Assembly (NCBI RefSeq): GCF_003992615.1
Contig: NZ_RZMY01000003.1
Span: 374,501 to 438,500 of the forward strand
DNA from: Flagellimonas beolgyonensis
GTDB taxonomy: Bacteria > Bacteroidota > Bacteroidia > Flavobacteriales > Flavobacteriaceae
Length of the DNA stretch: 64,000 nucleotides
Direction of reading: 5' to 3'
The stretch's first letter is position 1. Each line of letters starts with the position of its first letter. A program made the translations under genes and the position numbers. Under the pieces are notes generated by a model. That model made no database searches. It was not told the origin of the DNA and was given only the letters and a program-made list of their open reading frames with translations. Of the stretch, positions 27,589 through 35,425 are shown piece by piece.

Positions 27589-29649
27589 ATGAGAGTTTTT
27601 GTTCCCCTATTTTGCATGCTGTTCCCTTTCCTTGTTTTGGCCCAGCAAACCCCGAAGGATTCCATCACCCAGTTGGAAGAAGTAATTTTAATGGAAGATT
27701 CTGTACCCAAAAAAGCAGTTGGCATCACTGCATCAACAACCATTGGCCCAACTACGTTTGAACGGTTCAATCCCACGGATTTTGCATCGGTCATCAACCA
27801 AATTCCTGGAGTGTACATGCTTTCCGGTGCCTTGAACACCAACCGAATCACCATTCGGGGTGTTGGGGCTCGAACCCCTTTTGGCACCGACAAGCTTCGC
27901 CTGTATTTTAATGGGATTCCCGTAACCAACGGCACAGGGTTTTCCACTATCGAGGCCTACGATTTTGAGAATTTGGGATCAATTGAGGTTATAAAAGGTC
28001 CAAAAGGGTCGGCCTATGGAGCGAACTTGGGCGGTGCCATTTTACTGGAAACCAAAGCTCCTTCAACAGAAGAAACGCGCTTGATAAATACCTTCACCAT
28101 TGGTTCCTACAACATGCTGAAGGACAATCTATCCTTTACCCACTACGACAACAAGTTTCGAATTTCCTTGAGCTACAATCATCTTGAAACGGACGGGTAC
28201 CGACAAAACAACCGGTTTGAACGTGATGGGGTTTTATTGAACACTACATTTCAGCTAGCGGATAAAAGTTCCCTCTCCTATGTTTTGAATTATATCGATT
28301 ACACGGCCTATATCGCGAGTTCCATCAACCAGACCGATTTTGAGGAAGACCCCACAAGGGCTGCATCCAACTGGTTGGCTGCCCAAGGCTTTGAGGCCAA
28401 CAACTATGTGCTCACAGGGTTGTCGCACACCTATCAATTTTCGGATAAACTGAAGAACACCACTAGTATTTTTTACACGTATTTGGACCACTATGAACCA
28501 CGTCCTTTCAATATTTTGGATGAATTCACCAACGGATTTGGGTTTCGGAGCCAATTTGAGGGTCAATGGGGTACCGGCACTTATGTTTTGGGAACAGAAC
28601 TCTACAAAGACGAATACCATTGGGGCACATTTCAGAACCTTTATGCCGAAAACAATGGCAATGGGAGTCTGAAAGGAAATCAGCTGAGCCGAAATACAGA
28701 GTTCCGAAGGCAGTTCAACCTGTTTGGTTCACTGACCTACCCGCTTTCAACCCGATTTTCGGCCCAATTGGGTCTTAATCTGAACAAAACCCATTACCAA
28801 TTCAGAGACCTGTTTAACGCTGGGGATGCGAACACCTCTGCAACCCGCAATTTTGACGCCATCCTATTGCCCAATCTCGGACTAAGGTATACGTTGACCA
28901 ATGGTCAGCTATATGCCAATGTCAGTCGCGGCTTTTCCAATCCCAGTTTGGAGGAATCATTAACCCCCGAGGGTATCATTAATCCGGATATTGCCCAAGA
29001 AACCGGAACCAATTATGAACTTGGCGGACAATTTGCTTGGTTGAACAAAAAGTTGACCCTCGATTGGACCCTCTATCGCATGGACATTAACAACCTGTTG
29101 GTGGCCCAACGCGTGGGCGAGGACCAATATATCGGGAAAAATGCCGGGGAAACCCGACACCAAGGATTGGAATTGGACGTAAAATACCGAACGTATTTGT
29201 CCAAACAACTGCTAATTACACCCTATCTGGGCTATACATTTAGCGACCATGTTTTTGTGGATTTTGTGGATGGTGATAACGACTATTCCGGAAATCCTTT
29301 GACCGGGGTGCCAAGGCACCGATTGACTTCAGGCTTGGATCTACAGCATTCGAACGGACTGCAACTGAACCTAAATCACCAATTTGTAGATAAAATTCCG
29401 TTGACCGATGCGACTTCGATCTACAGCGAGGCGTACCATGTTTTTCATTTAAAATTGGGCTACCGAGCCCAAATAGCAACTGATTTTTCGTTGGGCTTGC
29501 ATGCCGGTATCAATAATGTGTTCGATACCAATTACGCCCAATCCGTATTGATCAACGCTGTGGGATTTGGCGGTGCTCAACCGCGCTATTTTTATCCCGG
29601 AAACGGGCGCAATTACTTTGCTGGCATACGATTGGGCTATGATTTTTAG
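27589..29649 (+). CDS. TonB-dependent receptor, siderophore-receptor-like
   Basis: A 686-residue outer-membrane protein with signal peptide (ending FLVLAQQ) and no carboxypeptidase-like domain. The plug carries a TonB-box-like stretch near residues 28-34 (QLEEVIL), then VINQIPGVYMLSGALNTNRI, IRGVGARTPFGTDKLRLYFNGIPV-type and SIEVIKGPKGSAYGANLGGAI. The barrel ends in a C-terminal aromatic strand (AGIRLGYDF). Length and plug resemble ferric-siderophore or heme receptors, but the substrate is not determinable. It starts 19 bases after the oxidoreductase. Confidence 0.92.
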   Translation: MRVFVPLFCMLFPFLVLAQQTPKDSITQLEEVILMEDSVPKKAVGITASTTIGPTTFERFNPTDFASVINQIPGVYMLSGALNTNRITIRGVGARTPFGTDKLRLYFNGIPVTNGTGFSTIEAYDFENLGSIEVIKGPKGSAYGANLGGAILLETKAPSTEETRLINTFTIGSYNMLKDNLSFTHYDNKFRISLSYNHLETDGYRQNNRFERDGVLLNTTFQLADKSSLSYVLNYIDYTAYIASSINQTDFEEDPTRAASNWLAAQGFEANNYVLTGLSHTYQFSDKLKNTTSIFYTYLDHYEPRPFNILDEFTNGFGFRSQFEGQWGTGTYVLGTELYKDEYHWGTFQNLYAENNGNGSLKGNQLSRNTEFRRQFNLFGSLTYPLSTRFSAQLGLNLNKTHYQFRDLFNAGDANTSATRNFDAILLPNLGLRYTLTNGQLYANVSRGFSNPSLEESLTPEGIINPDIAQETGTNYELGGQFAWLNKKLTLDWTLYRMDINNLLVAQRVGEDQYIGKNAGETRHQGLELDVKYRTYLSKQLLITPYLGYTFSDHVFVDFVDGDNDYSGNPLTGVPRHRLTSGLDLQHSNGLQLNLNHQFVDKIPLTDATSIYSEAYHVFHLKLGYRAQIATDFSLGLHAGINNVFDTNYAQSVLINAVGFGGAQPRYFYPGNGRNYFAGIRLGYDF

Positions 29650-29671
29650 CGGGTTGCAACAAAGCATTGCT

Positions 29672-29679
29672 TATCTTTA
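29672..29679 (+). promoter_or_regulatory. Candidate -7 box before the DUF6624 gene
   Basis: TATCTTTA, 23 bases before the ATG at 29703, supporting that start over the in-frame TTG at 29667. Confidence 0.4.
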
Positions 29680-29702
29680 AAGAAATCCTAAACACAACCA
29701 TC

Positions 29703-30569
29703 ATGCGTGAAATTTTCAAATCAACATTATTGTTGATTCCTGTTCTTGGCTTTTGCCAAAATTGGAATCCTACAGAATTTGAAAATTCTGTGCTTTCCAT
29801 GACTGTTGTTCAACGAGAAAACGTGACCGACTATGATTTGGCATTGGCCAAAGTAAGTTTGGAAGGCACCCAACGTGCCACTGGTGGAAAAGTGGAAAAT
29901 TTCAATGCACTGGATTACTGGAATCTGGCCATAGCTCTTTATAGATTGCAAGAGCCTGAAGAAAAAATCATTTTGGCATTGGAAAAAATGGCAGAAAAAG
30001 AAAAGGGCTGTCAACTGTTAGATGAACTGAAGTATGATACCAGTTTATATTCAGGTCTTAAAAATGACTACGATAAAATTCTTCAATCTTGTGGTCCCAT
30101 AAACGCTGACAATACCCCTTTCAATATAGATACCTACATCAAACAGAATAACTTGGATGAGTCTTTGACGCGATTAATGGCCCAGTTGGAAGAAAAAGAT
30201 CAAAGTGTCCGGAAACAATTGGCATCAGACGAGAAAATGATAGCGATGTCCCATCAAAACATGAAAGCCATTGATTCTATATTCCAAACCCATGGAGATT
30301 ATATTGGAAAAAGTAGGGTTGGTGACAAGTACGCCCACATTATGTGGCTAGTCATCCAACATTCTGACATTGAAACCATGAAACGATACCTTCCTATTAT
30401 TCTGAATGCCGTGAAAAAGAAAGAACTGAAACCTACCCCTGTTAAATTGCTGATCGATAGGATTTATGGCGTTGAATTCGGTTATCAAATATTTGGCACC
30501 CAACCAGGAGTAAACATAGCTCCCGAGAACATCCGCACAGAAGCCATGAACAAATTTGGAATAGAGTAA
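29703..30569 (+). CDS. Exported DUF6624-like protein of unknown function
   Basis: A 288-residue protein with a signal peptide (VLGFCQ). The C-terminal region matches what I recall of DUF6624: DSIFQTHGDYIGKSRVG, MWLVIQHSD, LPIILNAVKKKEL and IDRIYGVEFGYQIFGTQ. The N-terminal half is helical and unfamiliar. Function is unknown. It is followed by the GyrI-like gene with only a short gap. Confidence 0.7.
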   Translation: MREIFKSTLLLIPVLGFCQNWNPTEFENSVLSMTVVQRENVTDYDLALAKVSLEGTQRATGGKVENFNALDYWNLAIALYRLQEPEEKIILALEKMAEKEKGCQLLDELKYDTSLYSGLKNDYDKILQSCGPINADNTPFNIDTYIKQNNLDESLTRLMAQLEEKDQSVRKQLASDEKMIAMSHQNMKAIDSIFQTHGDYIGKSRVGDKYAHIMWLVIQHSDIETMKRYLPIILNAVKKKELKPTPVKLLIDRIYGVEFGYQIFGTQPGVNIAPENIRTEAMNKFGIE

Positions 30570-30576
30570 TTTCCAA

Positions 30577-31080
30577 TTGTTAACAAATTCTCAAGTGCTA
30601 AAACCAATAATCCGAACGCTGCCCGAAACCAAATTGATTGGTCAAAAAAAGATTACATCCTTTGCCAAGGACGAAACCCTTGCATTGTGGAAAAGCTTTG
30701 CACCACGCATCAAGGAAATCAAGAATAAGGTCAATGCCGATACCTATGCTGTGGACATTTATCCGGAAACATCTTTTTTCCATCAATTTGATCCAAAACG
30801 AACTTTTGAAAAATGGGCCGCCATTGCCGTAAGGGATTATGGCCAAATTCCAGAAGGCCTGGAAACGTTGGTGATTCCCAAAGGAGTTTATGCCGTTTTC
30901 AACTACAAAGGAAGACCCAGTGATGCCATGGCAACCTTTCAATATATTTATGGAGATTGGCTCCCCAATTCCAAATATGAAATGGACGACCGACCCTATT
31001 TTGCCTTAATGGGGGACCAATACAAAGGCGAACACACCGAATCCGAAGAAACCTTCTGGATTCCCATACGTCCCAAATAA
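30577..31080 (+). CDS. Stand-alone GyrI-like (AraC effector-binding) domain protein
   Basis: Up to 167 residues with a GyrI-like small-molecule-binding fold: ETKLIGQKKITSF at the start, WAAIAVRDYGQIPEGLETLVIPKGVYAVFNYKG-type core, FQYIYGDWLPNSKYEMDDRPYF and the terminal WIPIRPK. There is no DNA-binding domain. The start is uncertain: TTG at 30577 or GTG at 30595. Similar proteins bind hydrophobic ligands or cyclopropanoids; none is indicated here. Confidence 0.8.
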   Translation: MLTNSQVLKPIIRTLPETKLIGQKKITSFAKDETLALWKSFAPRIKEIKNKVNADTYAVDIYPETSFFHQFDPKRTFEKWAAIAVRDYGQIPEGLETLVIPKGVYAVFNYKGRPSDAMATFQYIYGDWLPNSKYEMDDRPYFALMGDQYKGEHTESEETFWIPIRPK

Positions 31081-31144
31081 TTCCCCGTTCCAATTTCACC
31101 ATCCCCTTTGGGGATGAAGGTTTATATCAATGGGTTAGAAATGT

Positions 31145-31152
31145 TATCTTTG
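31145..31152 (+). promoter_or_regulatory. Candidate -7 box before the secreted hydrolase cluster
   Basis: TATCTTTG, an exact TAnnTTTG match, 68 bases before the amidohydrolase ATG. It implies a long leader for the three-gene cluster. Confidence 0.45.
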
Positions 31153-31220
31153 AGAGGATTGCGATAGATTTATCCCGACCACCAACTCAATAACAAACCA
31201 ACCTCAACACCACTTCAACA

Positions 31221-32648
31221 ATGAAAAACCTTGTATTGTTCACCACAGTCTTTGCACTTGTTTCCACATTTGGCTTTGCCCAAAAAGACAAGAAACAGCT
31301 CATGGATCAGCTCGATGCCAAAAAAGACCACTACACTACCATCGCCAAGGACCTTTGGGAAAATCCGGAACTGGGCTATCTGGAAGAAAACAGTTCTGCC
31401 CTATTACAGGACGAACTAGCCAAAGAAGGGTTTACCATTCAAAAAGGCATTGCTGGCATCCCAACGGCCTTTACGGCCACCTATGGTTCCGGCAGTCCGG
31501 TAATCGGGGTGCTTGGGGAGTTTGATGCTTTGCCGGGCATGTCACAGGATGCGGTTCCCTTTCGCAAGGAGCGGGTAGTGGGTGCCCCGGGCCAGGCGTG
31601 TGGCCACCACTTGTTCGGGACAGGATCGTTGGCTGCTGCCATTGCAGCCAAAGACTACCTAAAATCAACCGGGAAATCGGGGACCATCCGTTTTTATGGG
31701 ACGCCTGCCGAAGAAGGCGGTTCCGGAAAAGTATACATGGTACGGGCCGGGCTTTTTGATGATGTGGATGCCATTGTATCCTGGCATGCCGGGGACAAAA
31801 ACACGGCCAACCCCAGCACCAACTTGGCCACGATTTCGGGAAAATTCCGATTTACAGGCAAATCGTCCCATGCGGCCATGGCCCCTGAGCTGGGTAGATC
31901 GGCATTGGATGGTGTGGAAGGAATGAACGATTTGGTGAACATGCTACGGGAACACACCACGGAACCAACCCGTATCCATTATGTGATCACCAAAGGTGGG
32001 GATGCTCCCAACATTGTGCCCAAAGAAGCCGAAGTGTATTATGTGATCCGCCATTCCAACCGATTGGAGGTAAAAGCCGTTTGGGACCGCGTGGTGAAAG
32101 CGGCCCAAGGTGCCGCTATCGGAACCGAGACCGAGATGACCTACGAAATCATCGGGGGCACCTACGAACGGTTGCCCAATGAAGCGCTCGAAAAGTTAAT
32201 GCACGCCAACATGACCATAGTGGGCGGCGTGGCGTACACCCCGGAAGACGTTGCATTTGCCGAGGAGATCCAGAAAACCTTGGGCACACCCAAGCCCATT
32301 GAAAGTGCAGGGCAAATCCAGCCGATGGAGTTTACCTATGGCAAAGCATCAGCCGATACGGGGGATGTAAGTTGGAACACCCCGACTGGAGCGGTTACCA
32401 CCGCCACTTGGGTACCCGGCACCCCTGCACATAGCTGGCAAGCGGTTGCAGCAGGAGGTACCGATATCGGTTTTAAGGGAATGATGGTGGCCGCCAAGAC
32501 CATGGCACTCACCGCGATGGACCTATTTAAAAATCCCAAACTGTTGGAGCAGGTAAAAGCCGAATTCAACGCACGAAGAGGCCCCGATTTTAAATACGAA
32601 GCCCTCCTCGGCGATAGAAAACCTGCACTGGATTACCGTAAAAAATAA
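31221..32648 (+). CDS. Exported M20D amidohydrolase (AbgB-like)
   Basis: A 475-residue exported hydrolase with signal peptide (TFGFAQK). M20D motifs are GEFDALPGMSQDA, the metal-site GQACGHHLFGTG, the catalytic glutamates in TPAEEGGSGK, and WHAGD. The sequence most resembles the aminobenzoyl-glutamate hydrolase B subunit group. It probably cleaves an N-acyl or p-aminobenzoyl amino acid in the periplasm. It is 5 bases upstream of a calcineurin-like phosphoesterase gene. Confidence 0.9.
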   Translation: MKNLVLFTTVFALVSTFGFAQKDKKQLMDQLDAKKDHYTTIAKDLWENPELGYLEENSSALLQDELAKEGFTIQKGIAGIPTAFTATYGSGSPVIGVLGEFDALPGMSQDAVPFRKERVVGAPGQACGHHLFGTGSLAAAIAAKDYLKSTGKSGTIRFYGTPAEEGGSGKVYMVRAGLFDDVDAIVSWHAGDKNTANPSTNLATISGKFRFTGKSSHAAMAPELGRSALDGVEGMNDLVNMLREHTTEPTRIHYVITKGGDAPNIVPKEAEVYYVIRHSNRLEVKAVWDRVVKAAQGAAIGTETEMTYEIIGGTYERLPNEALEKLMHANMTIVGGVAYTPEDVAFAEEIQKTLGTPKPIESAGQIQPMEFTYGKASADTGDVSWNTPTGAVTTATWVPGTPAHSWQAVAAGGTDIGFKGMMVAAKTMALTAMDLFKNPKLLEQVKAEFNARRGPDFKYEALLGDRKPALDYRKK

Positions 32649-32653
32649 CACTC

Positions 32654-33637
32654 ATGAAAATCAATTTTCTTTTTTGGTTGGCTGTCCTAGCATTCATCAG
32701 TTGTAAACAGCAAACACCCGAACCTGTTCCGCCCCTTTTTGTTCACGACATTTCCGAAGGACCCACCCCTTGGACGGCCAACGAATTTGAACCCACGGAG
32801 GACGATTTCACTTTTGCCATTATTTCTGACCTCAACGGTGGGGAACGCGAAGGGGTCTACGCCACGGCGGTACAACAACTCAACCTACTCGACCCCACTT
32901 TTGTACTCAGCGTGGGCGATCTTATTGATGGGGGCACCGAGGATACCTTACAATTGGCCAAGGAATGGGATTCCTTTGACGATCGCACGGCCAAACTGAA
33001 CATGCCCTTTTTCCATTTGGGGGGCAACCACGATTTGACCAATCCCACCATGCGGGAATTTTGGAAAAACCGCTTTGGTCCACGGTACTACCATTTTGTG
33101 TACGACAATGTGCTTTTCCTGATGATGGACTCCGAGGATTATGAAGAACAGCGCATGATCGAAATTTATGAGGCCCGCGCCATTGCCCTAAAGATCATTG
33201 ATGGGGAAATCGAGGGCACGTACGAAGACTCCGAATACTACCACATGCCGGAACGCAGGATAGGCGGCATGAGCAACGCCCAACTCGACTATTATGCCGA
33301 AGTGCTGAAAAAATACCCCAATGTTAAATGGACCTTCGTGCTCATGCACAAGCCCCTGTGGATGCGCGAGGACGAAAAGGGGCTGGGACCCTTGGAAGAC
33401 CTCTTGGCCGATCGTGACTATACCGTGATCAATGGGCATTTTCATTCCTTTTCCAACCAAATACGGAAAGGGCGTAGCTATACCATTTTGGGTACTACGG
33501 GTGGCAGTCAAAACCCCCAGGATTCCATGGCATTTGATCATGTGACCTTGGTGCGCATGGCCAAAAAACCAGTGATCACCCATTTAAAAATGGAGGGCAT
33601 TTTAAATGAACAAGGAAATGTTCCTGCCGGCCAATAA
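32654..33637 (+). CDS. Calcineurin-like metallophosphoesterase lipoprotein
   Basis: A 327-residue lipoprotein (lipobox FISC, Cys17). The metal-binding motifs of the fold appear in order: ISDLNGGE (the usual D-x-H is D-x-N here), VGDLIDGG, GGNHDLTNP, MHKPLW and NGHFHSF. It would hydrolyse a phosphomonoester or diester at the cell envelope. It is co-transcribed with the M20D gene. Confidence 0.88.
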   Translation: MKINFLFWLAVLAFISCKQQTPEPVPPLFVHDISEGPTPWTANEFEPTEDDFTFAIISDLNGGEREGVYATAVQQLNLLDPTFVLSVGDLIDGGTEDTLQLAKEWDSFDDRTAKLNMPFFHLGGNHDLTNPTMREFWKNRFGPRYYHFVYDNVLFLMMDSEDYEEQRMIEIYEARAIALKIIDGEIEGTYEDSEYYHMPERRIGGMSNAQLDYYAEVLKKYPNVKWTFVLMHKPLWMREDEKGLGPLEDLLADRDYTVINGHFHSFSNQIRKGRSYTILGTTGGSQNPQDSMAFDHVTLVRMAKKPVITHLKMEGILNEQGNVPAGQ

Positions 33638-33647
33638 GCTTTTTGGC

Positions 33648-33655
33648 TATCTTTA
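33648..33655 (+). promoter_or_regulatory. Candidate -7 box before the M28 peptidase
   Basis: TATCTTTA, 38 bases before the ATG at 33694. TTTTGG immediately upstream is too close to be the -33 element. Confidence 0.35.
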
Positions 33656-33693
33656 AAAACAGCAATACCTATCCAAAACCAAACAAACATTCG

Positions 33694-35166
33694 ATGAAAA
33701 AATTAGTTTCCCTATGCATTGCGTTCTTAATGGTCGGCATGCTATCTGCACAAACGGACCAAGAAAAAGCCGCAGCCACCGTAAACGTGAACACTATTAA
33801 AAGCCATATTTATTTTTTAGCGGACGACCTGTTGGAAGGTAGGGCCACTGGAACCCGCGGCAACAAAATCGCTGCCAGCTATTTGGCCAACGAACTGCGA
33901 AGCAATGGTGCCCAACCCATTCCAGGCACGGATTCTTACTACCAAAAGTTTGATCTCGTGAAAACAGGAGCACCCGAATACATCGAAATCAGTTTAAATG
34001 GAACTGCCTATCCCTTGAAGGCTGCTTTTGCACTACCCGCAGTCGACGAATCCGGGGAAGCCGTGTTCTTGGGCTACGGCTCGGAAGAGGATTTCAATCG
34101 CATGACGGTTGCTGGGAAAATTGTGGTCGAACTGGGAGGCAGTGCCGCCGGGGAAGATCCAGGCCAAATGTTCCGAAGTACCCGACAAAAGTTGGAGCGC
34201 GCCAAGGCAAAGGGCGCCAAGGGACTTGTGGAACTCGTGCAGTTTGATGAAGCCATGTGGAGCCGTTTGAAACATTACATCGGTGGCCGCACCACGGTAA
34301 AAGATACCGATGATACCAGTGAAACTTCGGAAATGCCCCATCTTTGGGTAAACACCAAATCGGGCGATCCCACGTTTACACCGGATATGCAGTTATCCTA
34401 CACCTTAAAATCGGATGGGCAGTCCAAGACCACCCTGCACACCCAAAACGTTGTAGGAATTTTGGAAGGTACGGACCCGCAATTAAAAAATGAATATGTG
34501 ATCTACTCCGCCCACTATGATCATGTGGGCATCGGCCAACCCAATGCCGCAGGCGATAGCATCTACAATGGGGCGCGCGACAATGCTATTGGGGTCACCG
34601 CCGTATTGTCCATGTTGGAGAACCTGAACAAATACCCCACCAAGCGATCGGCGTTATTCATTCTGTTCACGGCAGAGGAAATGGGCCTGTTGGGCAGCCA
34701 ATACTATGCAGAGCATCCTGTAATCCCGCTCGATCAAATGTCGTATTGTTTTAACACCGATGGCGGTGGGTATAACGATACTTTTTTGGCCACCATTATC
34801 GGTTTGGAACGAACCTCGGCCCAATCGTTGATTGAAAAGGGTGCATCCACTTTTGGCCTAAAGGCCATTGGCGACCCGGCACCAGAACAAGGCTTGTTCG
34901 ATCGCAGCGACAACGTGAGTTTTGCCCAAAAGGGAATTCCTGCACCTACCTACTCCACCGGGTTCAGCAGTTTTAACGACGAAATCTTTAAATACTATCA
35001 CCAGGCCAGCGATGAGGCCGACTCTTTGGACTATGGCTACCTCTTAAAATTTTACCAGGGGTATGTGTACACTGGGCGGTTGATCGCCAACACCCCGGAC
35101 AAACTGTTTTGGAATGCTGGGGACAAGTATGAAGAGGCTGGGAAGGTGTTGTATGGATTAAGATAA
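33694..35166 (+). CDS. Exported M28 family aminopeptidase
   Basis: A 490-residue secreted zinc peptidase. The ATG at 33694 gives a proper signal peptide (MKKLVSLCIAFLMVGMLSAQ), unlike the upstream in-frame start. A PA-like insert lies at about 130-230. The two-zinc catalytic site is visible as YSAHYDHVGIG, ARDNAIGVTAVL, FTAEEMGLLGS, NTDGGGYND and YYHQASDEADSL. It frees N-terminal amino acids from peptides. It closes the group of three secreted hydrolases. Confidence 0.92.
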   Translation: MKKLVSLCIAFLMVGMLSAQTDQEKAAATVNVNTIKSHIYFLADDLLEGRATGTRGNKIAASYLANELRSNGAQPIPGTDSYYQKFDLVKTGAPEYIEISLNGTAYPLKAAFALPAVDESGEAVFLGYGSEEDFNRMTVAGKIVVELGGSAAGEDPGQMFRSTRQKLERAKAKGAKGLVELVQFDEAMWSRLKHYIGGRTTVKDTDDTSETSEMPHLWVNTKSGDPTFTPDMQLSYTLKSDGQSKTTLHTQNVVGILEGTDPQLKNEYVIYSAHYDHVGIGQPNAAGDSIYNGARDNAIGVTAVLSMLENLNKYPTKRSALFILFTAEEMGLLGSQYYAEHPVIPLDQMSYCFNTDGGGYNDTFLATIIGLERTSAQSLIEKGASTFGLKAIGDPAPEQGLFDRSDNVSFAQKGIPAPTYSTGFSSFNDEIFKYYHQASDEADSLDYGYLLKFYQGYVYTGRLIANTPDKLFWNAGDKYEEAGKVLYGLR

Positions 35167-35216
35167 ATATTAGGATTTAAATTTTTGCAATTGCACTTTT
35201 TAAGTCGAAAAAAGAA

Positions 35217-35276
35217 ATGTATAAATTATTAAAAATTAAAATCTTAATTTCTATAATAATTTTAAGCCTTTTGTGA
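35217..35276 (+). other. Possible 19-residue hydrophobic peptide or decayed signal peptide
   Basis: In the AT-rich spacer before the TIR gene an ATG opens a 19-codon frame: basic start, then an almost pure Ile/Leu/Ser stretch (MYKLLKIKILISIIILSLL). It could be the remnant of a secreted protein gene, a small membrane peptide, or chance in AT-rich DNA. Nothing else was seen in 35167-35425. Confidence 0.2.
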
Positions 35277-35425
35277 CTTTTTACTTAGTATTTCCACATG
35301 AAAGTTAAAAACTATTAAAATAAACCATTGAAGTATGTTTAATCCTGGATAGCTTCTAATTTTAAAAAATGAGGCTCTCCTACTTTTAAAGAGAATCGCA
35401 ATTTCAGAAACAGACAATAAGAATT

